A stretch of DNA of 64,000 nt from Kineosporia rhizophila (GTDB lineage: Bacteria > Actinomycetota > Actinomycetes > Actinomycetales > Kineosporiaceae): the NCBI RefSeq assembly GCF_021277265.1, contig NZ_JAJSOH010000027.1:41696-105695 (forward strand), given 5' to 3'. The notes beneath the pieces are model-generated. The model did not search any database. It was not told where the DNA came from and was given only the letters and a program-made list of their open reading frames with translations. Positions within the stretch are counted from its first letter, which is position 1; every line of letters starts with the position of its first letter. A program made the translations under genes and the position numbers. Of the stretch, positions 1-9,437 are shown in pieces.

Positions 1-1191
1 GTACACCGCCACCTGGTTCCCGCCGAGCTCCTTGGCCCGGTACAGGGCCACGTCGGCGCGCTCGACCAGGCGCTCGCCGTCCAGGGCGTCGTCGTCCAGG
101 GCCACCCCGAGACTGCTCGAGACCCGCACCGTCCGCTCCCCCAGGTCGAACGGCTCCTCCAGCACGGCCCGGATCCGCTCCGCCACCCCGGCCGGCTCGC
201 TCTGCCCCGAGGTCAGGACGACGAACTCGTCACCGCCCAGCCGGGCCAGCACGTCGGAACCGCGCAGCACCCCGCCCACCCGGTCGCCGACCTGGCGCAG
301 CAGGTCGTCCCCGGCGCCGTGGCCCAGGGTGTCGTTGACGATCTTGAACCGGTCGAGGTCGAAGAAGATCACCCCGAGCGCCCGCCCACCGGCCCGGCTG
401 CGGCCCAGGGCGCTGGCCAGGTGGTCGAAGAACAGCGAGCGGTTGGGCAGGCCGGTCAGCGGGTCCCGGGTGGCCTTGTGCTCCAGTTCGGCGTTGGCCT
501 CGGACAGCCGCAGGTTCACCTGCTCCACCGACTCGCGTTCCTGCCGCAGTTCACCGGCCAGCAGTGCGTTCTGCCGGGCCAGCAGCATGGCCCCGGCCAC
601 CTGCTGGTAGCCGTACCGGGCCACCGGCAGGGCGGCGAACGCCGCGAACACGATGTAGCCGGCCAGGCCCCACAGCCGCTGCGAGGCCAGCCCGGCCAGC
701 CCGACGAGCACGATGCTGACGTGGAAGGCCCGGTAGGCGTTGGGGGTGGCGGCGCAGAACAGCAGGTTCGCGGAGTTGATGATGACCATGACCACCACCG
801 GTGCCGCGGCCAGGACCGGGTTGTCCTCCTCGGCCCGCAGGAACAGCGCGGAACTGCCCCACATCGCGCCCGCCCCGGCCTGGAAGAGCACGAACCACAC
901 GGCGGGGGCAGCCGTCGAGGCGCCGGGCCGGGCCCGGGCCGGGCGGATCACCAGGGCCGGGACCAGCCAGTGGTACCCGGTGAGCCAGAGGGCGGCCAGG
1001 GCGCTCCAGGCCAGCAGCCCGGCGGTCGGTCCCTGCGACCAGAGCATCACCAGATCCGTGGTGGCCAGCAGACCGCCGCTCAGCAGGCTGCACAGGCGCC
1101 CGGCGACCGCGGACTGGACCAGCAGCTCCCGGCGCACGACATCGTCGAGTTCCGGGTCCGGGGCCCGGAGCAGCTGCCAGATGTCCTGCAC
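1..1191 (-). CDS. Membrane GGDEF diguanylate cyclase (3' end cut by window edge)
   Basis: Probable cyclic-di-GMP synthase. The frame opens with a GTG (VQDIWQLL) three bases after the stop of the preceding gene, in the same frame, and runs off the window at base 1. A hydrophobic N-terminal half of several membrane helices leads through a short coiled coil into a GGDEF domain. The catalytic GGDEF motif is at residues 319-323, with an RxxD inhibitory-site motif (RGSD) five residues before it. The visible C-terminus (LYRAKELGGNQV) is the normal end of a GGDEF domain, so only a few residues are missing. It is a close paralogue of the 410-residue gene upstream; the N-termini nearly match (QDIW...LDDVVRRELL), which implies tandem duplication. 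No clear ribosome site precedes the GTG, so translational coupling is likely. Confidence 0.85.
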   Translation of the reverse strand, partial: MQDIWQLLRAPDPELDDVVRRELLVQSAVAGRLCSLLSGGLLATTDLVMLWSQGPTAGLLAWSALAALWLTGYHWLVPALVIRPARARPGASTAAPAVWFVLFQAGAGAMWGSSALFLRAEEDNPVLAAAPVVVMVIINSANLLFCAATPNAYRAFHVSIVLVGLAGLASQRLWGLAGYIVFAAFAALPVARYGYQQVAGAMLLARQNALLAGELRQERESVEQVNLRLSEANAELEHKATRDPLTGLPNRSLFFDHLASALGRSRAGGRALGVIFFDLDRFKIVNDTLGHGAGDDLLRQVGDRVGGVLRGSDVLARLGGDEFVVLTSGQSEPAGVAERIRAVLEEPFDLGERTVRVSSSLGVALDDDALDGERLVERADVALYRAKELGGNQVAVY

Positions 1192-1194
1192 CCG

Positions 1195-2427
1195 TCAGGA
1201 CTCGACACCCGGACGCGGCCGATTGAGGGTCTGGTCGAACTCACTGACCCGATTGCGGCCCTGCTGCTTGGCCCGGTACAGGGCCAGATCGGCGCGTTCG
1301 ACCAGGTCCTCGCCGCTCAGCCCGGTCTCGTCGACCGCCACCCCGAGGCTGCCGGAGATGCTCACCGGGTTGCCGGACAGGCTGAACGGCACCTCCAGCA
1401 CCTGCCGGATCCGCTCGGCCACAGCGGTCGGTACCTGGGCCCCACCGCCCCCGAAGTCGTGGGTCAGCACGACGAACTCGTCACCGCCGAGCCGGGCCAG
1501 CACGTCCGGGCTGCGCAGCACCGCCGTCACCCGGTCGGCCACCTGGCACAGCAGGTCGTCGCCGGCGCCGTGCCCCAGGCCGTCGTTGACCGCCTTGAAC
1601 CGGTCCAGGTCGAAGTAGATCACCGCGACCGGGGTGGCGTTCCGCCGGCCGTGCCGCATCGAGCGGTCGAGGTGGTCGAAGAAGAGGGTGCGGTTGGGCA
1701 GCTGGGTCAGCGGGTCGCGGGTGGCCTGCTGCCGCAGCTCGGTGTTGGCCTCGGACAGCTCCAGGTTGATCCGCTCCACCGCCTCCCGCTCGGCCCGCAG
1801 GTCGCTGGCCAGCACCGCGTTCTGGCGGGCGACCAGCTGGGCCCGGGCCACCTGCTGGTACATGTACCGGGCCAGCGAGAAGGCGGCCAGCAGGGTCAGC
1901 CCGTTCAGGGCGGCCACCCCGCTCTCGCCGTGGGCGACCAGCCCGAGGGTGGCGGTCAGCAGCGCCCCGAGGTGGAAGGAGAGCCACGGCAGCGGGGTGC
2001 CGGAGGCGAAGACCACGTTCGCGGCGACCGCCAGGGTGGTCGCCGCACACGACACCGAGACCACCGCGGGCTCGCCCGGGACCGGCGCGACGATCACCGG
2101 CAGCAGCCCCCAGCTCAGGCCGCCCGCGCCCTGCAGCACGACGAAGGCGCCCAGCCGGCTGCGGTAGGGGCGGCCCGGGCCGGCGACCAGCCAGCCGACC
2201 CCGAACACGTAGACGACCGCCGTCGCGACCGCCAGGACCGACCAGACCAGGCTCTGACGGGCCGAGGCCCCGCTCGCCCCCAGCACCACGAACACCACGG
2301 CGGTCACCGGCAGGCCGAGCAGACCGCTCAGCCGGGAGGCCTGGGCCGACTGGGCCAGGAGCTCCCGGCGGACGACGTCGTCGAGCACCGGGTTCGGTGC
2401 CACCACGAGCCGCCAGATGTCCTGCAC
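1195..2427 (-). CDS. Membrane GGDEF diguanylate cyclase
   Basis: 410-residue predicted diguanylate cyclase making c-di-GMP from two GTP at the membrane. Residues about 30-195 form roughly six hydrophobic helices (a MASE-like sensor of unknown ligand). A coiled coil at about 200-240 follows, then a GGDEF domain from about 245 to 400 with GGDEF at 314-318. RSPD at 305-308 is the RxxD product-inhibition site, so both synthesis and feedback look intact. GTG start. It lies downstream of the suf operon on the same strand but is separated from sufT by a strong hairpin, so it may not be cotranscribed. The next gene is its tandem paralogue. No EAL or HD-GYP domain is attached. Confidence 0.9.
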   Translation of the reverse strand: MQDIWRLVVAPNPVLDDVVRRELLAQSAQASRLSGLLGLPVTAVVFVVLGASGASARQSLVWSVLAVATAVVYVFGVGWLVAGPGRPYRSRLGAFVVLQGAGGLSWGLLPVIVAPVPGEPAVVSVSCAATTLAVAANVVFASGTPLPWLSFHLGALLTATLGLVAHGESGVAALNGLTLLAAFSLARYMYQQVARAQLVARQNAVLASDLRAEREAVERINLELSEANTELRQQATRDPLTQLPNRTLFFDHLDRSMRHGRRNATPVAVIYFDLDRFKAVNDGLGHGAGDDLLCQVADRVTAVLRSPDVLARLGGDEFVVLTHDFGGGGAQVPTAVAERIRQVLEVPFSLSGNPVSISGSLGVAVDETGLSGEDLVERADLALYRAKQQGRNRVSEFDQTLNRPRPGVES

Positions 2428-2444
2428 CCAGGGTGTTTCGTCCG

Positions 2445-2472
2445 CCCGCCCGGCCTCATTGAGCCGGGCGGG
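2445..2472 (-). terminator. Hairpin between sufT and the GGDEF pair
   Basis: A perfect 10-bp GC stem (2445-2454 with 2463-2472) has an 8-nt loop, just after the sufT stop. There is no real U-tract, so this is either a weak terminator or a processing hairpin marking the end of the suf unit. Confidence 0.5.
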
Positions 2473-2486
2473 GTACTACCGGCGGA

Positions 2487-2834
2487 TCAGAGGTTGAAGC
2501 CCAGCGCCCGCAGCTGCTCGCGGCCGTCGTCGGTGATCTTGTCCGGGCCCCACGGCGGCATCCACACCCAGTTGATCGCCATGCCCTTGACCAGCGGGTC
2601 GAGCGCGGTCTGGGCCTGGTCCTCGATCACGTCGGTCAGCGGGCAGGCCGCCGACGTCAGGGTCATGTCGATGGTGGCGTGGTTGTGCTGGTCGATCGTG
2701 ATGCCGTAGACGAGCCCGAGGTCGACCACGTTGATGCCGAGCTCGGGGTCGACGACGTCGCGCAGCGCCTCCTCGACGTCGGCCACGTCGGCCGGCCGGT
2801 CGGCCGGGTTCGTGTCCACTACCTGCTCGCTCAT
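2487..2834 (-). CDS. sufT: SufT-like Fe-S assembly factor (MIP18/DUF59 family)
   Basis: 115-residue MIP18-family protein expected to help mature iron-sulfur proteins. The DPE motif near residue 30 (VDPELGINVVDLG) and the conserved cysteine 64 in the SAACPL segment are the family hallmarks. The C-terminus carries the usual WxPPW-type sequence (VWMPPWGPDKI). The frame is open 32 codons further upstream. I choose the ATG at 2834 because it overlaps the sufU stop as ATGA and begins the conserved domain. It is last in the suf operon, as in many Actinobacteria and Firmicutes. Its molecular role (scaffold or carrier) is known only in part even in model organisms. Confidence 0.9.
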   Translation of the reverse strand: MSEQVVDTNPADRPADVADVEEALRDVVDPELGINVVDLGLVYGITIDQHNHATIDMTLTSAACPLTDVIEDQAQTALDPLVKGMAINWVWMPPWGPDKITDDGREQLRALGFNL

Positions 2835-3331
2835 GACGCTTCCTTTGCTGTAGCGGTCGGGCTGTCCTGGCGGGAGGCCTCGATACGCAGCAACGCGTCC
2901 TCGAAGGCGGTCCATCCCAGGATCGCGCACTTGACGCGGTTGGCGTGCCGGCTCACCCCGGCGAAGGCCACGGCGTCGCCGAGCACCTCCTCGTCGGGGG
3001 TGGCCGTGCCGCGGCTGCGCAGCATGGCCCGGTAGTCGGCGAGGATGCCGCGGGCCTCGTCCACCGGCTTGCCGACGATCAGGTCGTGCATCACCGAGGT
3101 GGCGGCCTGGCTGATCGAGCAGCCCTCACCGGTCCAGGCCACCTCGTCGACGCGCTGCCCGCCGAGGGTCAGCTGCACGGTGACCTCGTCACCGCACAGC
3201 GGGTTGTACTGGTGGCTGCGCACGGTGCTGGCCGGGTCGAGAACGGCGTCGTCGGCCAGGTCGGTGCGCCCGTGCTTCTCCTTCGAGTGATCCAGGATCA
3301 CCTGCTGGTAGAGGGCTTCGAGAGAGGACAC
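2831..3331 (-). CDS. sufU: SufU, zinc-dependent sulfurtransferase of the SUF system
   Basis: 166-residue SufU. It accepts persulfide sulfur from SufS and passes it to the SufBCD scaffold. The zinc/sulfur site residues are visible: Cys46 and Asp48 (NPLCGDE), Cys71 (GEGCSISQ) and Cys135 (RVKCAILGW). The insertion between the second and third cysteine that separates SufU from IscU-type scaffolds is present. It starts 1 bp after the sufS stop and overlaps sufT by 4 bp, so sufS-sufU-sufT is tightly coupled. Length is a little above the usual 145-150 because of an Ala/Thr-rich tail. Confidence 0.95.
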   Translation of the reverse strand: MSSLEALYQQVILDHSKEKHGRTDLADDAVLDPASTVRSHQYNPLCGDEVTVQLTLGGQRVDEVAWTGEGCSISQAATSVMHDLIVGKPVDEARGILADYRAMLRSRGTATPDEEVLGDAVAFAGVSRHANRVKCAILGWTAFEDALLRIEASRQDSPTATAKEAS

Positions 3332-3332
3332 G

Positions 3333-4613
3333 TCAGCTCCTGCCGAAGAATCCGCGGACGGTGCCGAGCGCCTGCACGAAGCGCTCCACGTCGGCGTCGG
3401 TGGTGTAGAGATAGGCGCTGGCCCGGGTGGAGGCGTTGACCCCGAACCGCCGGTGCACCGGCTGGGCGCAGTGGTGGCCGACCCGCACCGCGACCCCGGC
3501 CGCGTCGAGCACCTGGCCGACGTCGTGCGGGTGCACGCCCTCGACCTCGAAGGCCACGGTGGCGGTGCGGTCGGCGGCGTCGGCCGGGCCGATCACCCGT
3601 ACGCCCTCGACCCCGGCCAGGCCGTCGAGCATGAGCTGGGCCAACTGGTGCTCGCGGGCCGCGATCCGCTCCATGCCCACGTTGCTCAGGTAGTCGACCG
3701 CGGCGCGCAGCGCGACCGCCTGCGCCACCGGCGGGGTACCGGCCTCGAAGCGCTGGGGCGGCTCACGGAAGGTGGTGCTCTGCATCGTCACCCGCTCGAC
3801 CATCGACCCGCCGGTGAACACCGGGGGCAGGGCCTCGAGCAGTTCGGGACGGGCGGCCAGGCCACCGATCCCGGTCGGGCCGAGCATCTTGTGTCCGGAG
3901 AACACGGCCGCGTCGACGCCCAGCTCGGTCAGGTTCACCGGAAGGTGCGGCACCGACTGGCAGGCGTCGAGCACGGTGAGGGCGCCGACCGCGCGGGCCC
4001 GGGCGGCCAGCTCGGCGACCGGGGTGACCGTACCGAGAACGTTCGAGGCGTGCGCGAAGGCGAGCACCTTCGTCCGGGAACTGATCAGTTCGTCGATGTC
4101 CGACAGGTCGAGCCGGCCGTCGTCGGTGAGCGGGATCCAGCGCAGGGTGGCGCCGGAGCGGGCCGCGGCCCGCTGCCAGGGCACCAGGTTGGCGTGGTGC
4201 TCCAGCTCGGTGACCAGGATCTCGTCACCCGGCCTCAGCGCGTACCGGCCGGCCTCGGGGTCGGTCAGCGCGAAGGCCAGCAGGTTCAGGCCCTCGGTGG
4301 CGTTGCGCAGCCAGACCAGGCCCTCGGTGGGCACGCCGACGAATCCGGCGACCCGCTCCCGAGCGTCCTCGAAGGCGTCGGTGGCCTCGCCGGCCAGGGT
4401 GTGGGCGCCCCGATGGACAGCGGCGTAGGAGGTGGTGGCGAAGTCGTACTCGGCCTGCAGCACCTGCTTCGGGCGCTGCGAGGTGGCACCGGAGTCGAGG
4501 TAGACCAGCTGCGCGCCGTCCGCCACCGTGCGGTGGAGGATCGGGAAGTCCGCGCGGATCGCCTCTACCTCGGCCGCGGCCAGGGGCTGGGCCTCGGTGT
4601 GCGTGAGGGTCAC
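3333..4613 (-). CDS. sufS: SufS cysteine desulfurase
   Basis: 426-residue group II cysteine desulfurase (PLP enzyme) that removes sulfur from L-cysteine to supply SUF Fe-S cluster assembly. The PLP lysine is Lys242 in SGHKMLGPTG. The persulfide-forming cysteine is Cys382 in the short RVGHHCAQP loop, typical of the SufU-partnered class. GTG start with an AAGGA six bases upstream. A large hairpin separates it from sufC, which may uncouple expression of the scaffold and desulfurase halves of the operon. Confidence 0.97.
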   Translation of the reverse strand: MTLTHTEAQPLAAAEVEAIRADFPILHRTVADGAQLVYLDSGATSQRPKQVLQAEYDFATTSYAAVHRGAHTLAGEATDAFEDARERVAGFVGVPTEGLVWLRNATEGLNLLAFALTDPEAGRYALRPGDEILVTELEHHANLVPWQRAAARSGATLRWIPLTDDGRLDLSDIDELISSRTKVLAFAHASNVLGTVTPVAELAARARAVGALTVLDACQSVPHLPVNLTELGVDAAVFSGHKMLGPTGIGGLAARPELLEALPPVFTGGSMVERVTMQSTTFREPPQRFEAGTPPVAQAVALRAAVDYLSNVGMERIAAREHQLAQLMLDGLAGVEGVRVIGPADAADRTATVAFEVEGVHPHDVGQVLDAAGVAVRVGHHCAQPVHRRFGVNASTRASAYLYTTDADVERFVQALGTVRGFFGRS

Positions 4614-4642
4614 GTCGGATCCTTAGTGTTCAGATCGAAATT

Positions 4643-4679
4643 GGGGACGTCCGTGCGCGAGGCGCGCACGGACGTCCAC
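4643..4679 (-). repeat. Long hairpin between sufC and sufS; member of a dispersed hairpin repeat
   Basis: A perfect 15-bp stem (4645-4659 with 4663-4677) has a 3-nt loop, lying immediately after the sufC stop. Stem and flanks closely resemble the hairpin at 52546-52592; both contain a CGTCCACCAT segment followed by GTTGTTG and the TCA stop complement. It may act as an intra-operon attenuator or a 3'-end stabiliser for the sufRBDC part of the transcript. Confidence 0.6.
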
Positions 4680-4692
4680 CATCGGTTGTTGC

Positions 4693-5451
4693 TCAGACGG
4701 ACGCGCTGGTCCAGCGGTCGTACCCGTTCGCCTCGAGCTCGTCGGCCAGCTCGGGACCGCCTTCGGCGGCCACCTTGCCGTCGACGAACACGTGCACGAA
4801 GTCCGGCTTGATGTAGCGCAGGATCCGCGTGTAGTGCGTGATCAGCAGGACGCCGACCTCGCTGTTCTCACGCACCCGGTTGACGCCCTCGGAGACCACC
4901 TTGAGCGCGTCCACGTCGAGGCCCGAGTCGGTCTCGTCGAGCACCGCGAACTTCGGCTTCAGCAGCTCCATCTGGAGGATCTCGTGGCGCTTCTTCTCAC
5001 CGCCGGAGAAGCCCAGGTTGACGTCGCGCTCGGCGAACTCCGGGTCCATCTTCAGGTCGTCCATCGCGCTCTTGACGTCCTTGACCCAGTGCCGCAGGCT
5101 CGGCGCCTTGCCGTCGATCGCGGTCTTGGCCGTGCGCAGGAAGTTCGACACGGTGACACCGGCCACCTCGACCGGGTACTGCATGGCCAGGAACAGGCCG
5201 GCCCGGGCGCGCTCGTCCACGCTCATCTCGAGCAGGTCCTCGCCGTCGAGCGTGACCGTGCCGGAGGTGATCGTGTACTTCGGGTGCCCGGCGATGGAGT
5301 ACGCCAGGGTGGACTTGCCGGAGCCGTTCGGGCCCATGATCGCGTGCGTCTGCCCGGAGGCGATGGTCAGGTCCACGCCGCGCAGGATCTCCTTGGGGCC
5401 CTGCTCGGTCTCGACACTGACGTGCAGGTCGCGGATTTCCAGTGTGGCCAT
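4693..5451 (-). CDS. sufC: SufC, ABC-type ATPase of the SufBCD scaffold
   Basis: 252-residue cytosolic ABC ATPase that drives conformational change of the SufBCD Fe-S scaffold. Walker A is GPNGSGKST at residues 40-48. The signature is the SufC-type FSGGEKKR, and Walker B is FAVLDETDSGLD with the SufC-typical DETDSGLD. No membrane partner is encoded nearby, which fits SufC rather than a transporter. The ATG start has a GGAG reaching back into the Rieske gene, whose stop is 6 bp upstream. Confidence 0.97.
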   Translation of the reverse strand: MATLEIRDLHVSVETEQGPKEILRGVDLTIASGQTHAIMGPNGSGKSTLAYSIAGHPKYTITSGTVTLDGEDLLEMSVDERARAGLFLAMQYPVEVAGVTVSNFLRTAKTAIDGKAPSLRHWVKDVKSAMDDLKMDPEFAERDVNLGFSGGEKKRHEILQMELLKPKFAVLDETDSGLDVDALKVVSEGVNRVRENSEVGVLLITHYTRILRYIKPDFVHVFVDGKVAAEGGPELADELEANGYDRWTSASV

Positions 5452-5457
5452 GACGGT

Positions 5458-5802
5458 TCAGTTCTCCTTGGCAGTTTCAGCGTTCACAATGACGTCGGTG
5501 TCGACGTACACGTCGTCCCCCTCGACCGAGACGGCGTACACGTCCACCGGGGTGATGGCGGGCAGTGCGGTGGGCTTGCCGGTGCGCAGGTCGAAGGCCG
5601 AGCCGTGGAGCCAGCACTCGATGGTGCAGTCCTCGACCATTCCCTCGGAGAGCGAGACGGCGGCGTGCGTGCACAGGTCGGCGACCGCGTGCACGTCGCC
5701 GTTGGCCTGGCGGGCCAGCGCGACGAGCTCGCCACCGACCCGCACCTGCACGGCCTCGCCCGGGGTGAGGTCGTTCAGTGACGCGACGCGCTCGCGGGTC
5801 AC
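5458..5802 (-). CDS. Rieske [2Fe-2S] ferredoxin of the SUF operon
   Basis: 114-residue Rieske-type ferredoxin. The cluster ligands are all present: Cys44-x-His46 (LCTHAAVSL) and Cys63-x2-His66 (CWLHGSAF). The short, soluble form without a transmembrane helix resembles the ferredoxins of ring-hydroxylating dioxygenases. In Actinobacteria such a gene is routinely embedded between sufD and sufC, so an electron-transfer role in cluster assembly is likely, though the partner is unproven. It overlaps sufD by 4 bp (ATGA). Confidence 0.93.
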   Translation of the reverse strand: MTRERVASLNDLTPGEAVQVRVGGELVALARQANGDVHAVADLCTHAAVSLSEGMVEDCTIECWLHGSAFDLRTGKPTALPAITPVDVYAVSVEGDDVYVDTDVIVNAETAKEN

Positions 5803-6971
5803 TTGCTGTCCTCGGTGACCGCGCTGATCGCGGCCTCGGGCTCGCCGCCCAGCTCGGCCTCGATCGCGGTGAGCAGGCGCTCCTGCAGGTCGGGGACGCC
5901 GATCTTGTGGATCAGCTCGGCGAAGAAGCCGCGCACCACCAGGCGGCGGGCCTCCTCCTCCGGGATACCGCGGGCCTGCAGGTAGAACAGCTGCTCGTCG
6001 TCGAACCGGCCGGTGGTGCTGGCGTGCCCGGCGCCGAGGATCTCGCCGGTCTCGATCTCCAGGTTCGGCACCGAGTCGGCCCGGGTGCCGTCGGTCAGCA
6101 CCAGGTTCCGGTTCATCTCGTAGGTGTCGGTGCCCTCGGCCGAGGCGCGGATGAGCACGTCACCGATCCAGACCGTGTGCGCGCCCTCGCCCTGCAGCGC
6201 GCCCTTGTAGACCACGTTGCTGCGGCACTTGGGGGCGCTGTGGTCGACGAAGAGCCGGTGCTCGTGGTGCTGCCCGGCGTCGGCGATGTAGAGGCCGGCC
6301 ATCTCGGCGTCGCCGCCCGGGCCGGTGTACTCCACGTTCTCGACGAAGCGGACCAGGTCGCCGCCCAGGGTGACCTGGGTGGAGGCGATCGTCGCGTCCT
6401 TGCCCAGGCGCACGTTGACGTGCTGGGCGTGGACCGCGTCCCGGTCCCAGCCCTGCACGCCCACCAGCGTGAGCCTGGCGCCGTCGCCGACGAGCACCGA
6501 CAGCACGCCGGAGTAGCGGGCGCTGCCGCTGTGCTCGATCACGATCTGCGCGCGGGAGTTGGCGCCGACGTCGAGGACGACGTGGCCCCAGACGATCTTG
6601 TCGCTGTCGTCACCGTGCAGCTTGATCACGACCGGCCGGTCGAGCTCGGCGTTCTGCTTCACCCGGACGACGACGGCGCCGTCCTTGGCGTTCTGCAGGG
6701 CCAGCGCACCGACCCGGTCGAACACCTTGGGCAGGGTGCGCAGGAACGGGTCGCCGGCGCCGACGGTGGTCAGCTCGACGCCCTCGGGCAGGTCGGTGGT
6801 CCAGGTCAGGTGGCCGTCGGAGGGCTGGTCCTCGAGCAGGCCGCGCAGCCGGTCCAGCGGGGTGAACCGCCACTCCTCCTCGCGCCCGGTCGGCGTCGGG
6901 AAGTCCGCGACGTCGAAGCTCGAGCGGTGCAGCTCGACCGGTCCGCCTTCGATCGTGTAAGTCTCAGTCAT
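5799..6971 (-). CDS. sufD: SufD, Fe-S scaffold subunit
   Basis: 390-residue SufD, the partner of SufB in the SufBC2D scaffold. The right-handed beta-helix core (about residues 120-330) and the C-terminal SufB/SufD signature (GRFDDEQLFYLQARGIPEEEA) are clear. It lacks the N-terminal extension and several core residues seen in SufB, which identifies it as SufD. ATG start 48 bp after sufB. Confidence 0.96.
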   Translation of the reverse strand: MTETYTIEGGPVELHRSSFDVADFPTPTGREEEWRFTPLDRLRGLLEDQPSDGHLTWTTDLPEGVELTTVGAGDPFLRTLPKVFDRVGALALQNAKDGAVVVRVKQNAELDRPVVIKLHGDDSDKIVWGHVVLDVGANSRAQIVIEHSGSARYSGVLSVLVGDGARLTLVGVQGWDRDAVHAQHVNVRLGKDATIASTQVTLGGDLVRFVENVEYTGPGGDAEMAGLYIADAGQHHEHRLFVDHSAPKCRSNVVYKGALQGEGAHTVWIGDVLIRASAEGTDTYEMNRNLVLTDGTRADSVPNLEIETGEILGAGHASTTGRFDDEQLFYLQARGIPEEEARRLVVRGFFAELIHKIGVPDLQERLLTAIEAELGGEPEAAISAVTEDSK

Positions 6972-7019
6972 GGCTCTCTACTTGTGGTTTGAGGGTGGGG
7001 CAGGCGGGGCAGGGCGGAC

Positions 7020-8409
<1,390 letters not shown>

Positions 8410-8432
<23 letters not shown>

Positions 8433-9228
8433 CGGCTGCGTTCTCCTCGCAAGATGTGACGTCCGGCTCGACGCGTGCTGGCGGCCGGCTGGTCGCGGTG
8501 CTGGTGTTCGGGTTCTGGCTGAGCTTGGAGGTGACCGCGCTCAGAGGGATGTGGGTGGTGCAGACGTGCTCGCCGTGCGCCAGCGTGGCCAGACGCTGCA
8601 CGTGGACCCCCAGAAGACTGGAGAACGCGTGCGTCTCGGCCTCGCACAGCTGCGGGAACTGCGCCGCGACCTGCTGCACCGGGCAGTGCCCCTGGCAGAG
8701 CTGCTTGCCGGTGACCTGGGTCTCGCCCCGCCGGCCCCGCTCCTCCACGGAGCGGACGCTGGCGGCGTACCCGTCGGTGCTGAGGGCCTGGGCCAGGGCC
8801 CCGGCCCGGTGGAGCGGATCGGCCCCGGCGGCCTCGACGGCCGGCCGGTACCGCTGGGCCAGCCGCTCGGCCCGCACGGTGGCGAACTCGCGCACCGCCT
8901 CGGGCCCGGCCGTCTCGGCCAGGAACTCCAGCAGGTGGACGGCCAGGTCGTCGTAGGCGGTCGACATGGCCGAGTGGCCGGTGTCGGTGAGCACGAACAG
9001 GCGGGCCGGACGGCCCCGGCGCCGCGGAGCTCCCTCCGGCGGGTCCCAGGTGCAGACCAGGCCCTGTTCGGTCAGGGTGTCGAGATGACGGCGCACCGCC
9101 GCGGGCGTCAGCCCCAGCGTGCCCGCCAGATCACTTGCGGTGACCGGACCGTGATGGAGGATCTCGCGGGAGACCCGGTCACGGGTCCCCCGGTCCTCCG
9201 TCCGATCGTCCAGATCAGTCTCCGCCAT
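8410..9228 (-). CDS. sufR: SufR, Fe-S-sensing repressor of the suf operon
   Basis: 272-residue DeoR/ArsR-like winged-helix regulator. The helix-turn-helix is at about residues 25-75 (TASDLAGTLGLTPAAVRRHL). Four C-terminal cysteines (about 178, 182, 195, 223) match the [4Fe-4S] ligand pattern of SufR. It is first in the operon and so probably autoregulated: holo-SufR represses, cluster loss derepresses. The frame also offers a GTG at 9237. I prefer the ATG at 9228 because a GGTGGA sits at proper spacing and the GTG falls inside a palindrome that looks like an operator. Confidence 0.93.
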
Positions 9229-9234
9229 TTCCAC

Positions 9235-9246
9235 CACATCAGTGTG
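9235..9246 (-). promoter_or_regulatory. Candidate SufR operator
   Basis: The palindrome CACA-TCAG-TGTG lies 7 bp upstream of the chosen sufR start, where a repressor of the suf operon would bind. It contains the ACACT half-site type reported for mycobacterial SufR. Identification rests on position and symmetry only. Confidence 0.35.
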
Positions 9247-9437
9247 ACGTTATTCGGCGCCCGGCTCAAGCCGATCCGCCGGGGCAGGCGCTCACCAGTT
9301 CTGTCTGGTGCGTCACGGAAGGTAAACCTAACTACCACCGTCCCGGAACCCGTGCCGCACAAGGAAACCACGAATTGCCGGGCCCGCCGTGCGGGGCCGG
9401 AGCCACCGCGTCCGGCGCTCTTCCCTATGGTGGAGGT

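Noticed and set aside
319..2709. Very long plus-strand open frame (about 796 codons) across the GGDEF genes
   Set aside because: It is the antisense of two GGDEF genes and sufT, is Gln/Gly/His/Arg-rich and matches no family; long antisense frames are expected at this GC content.
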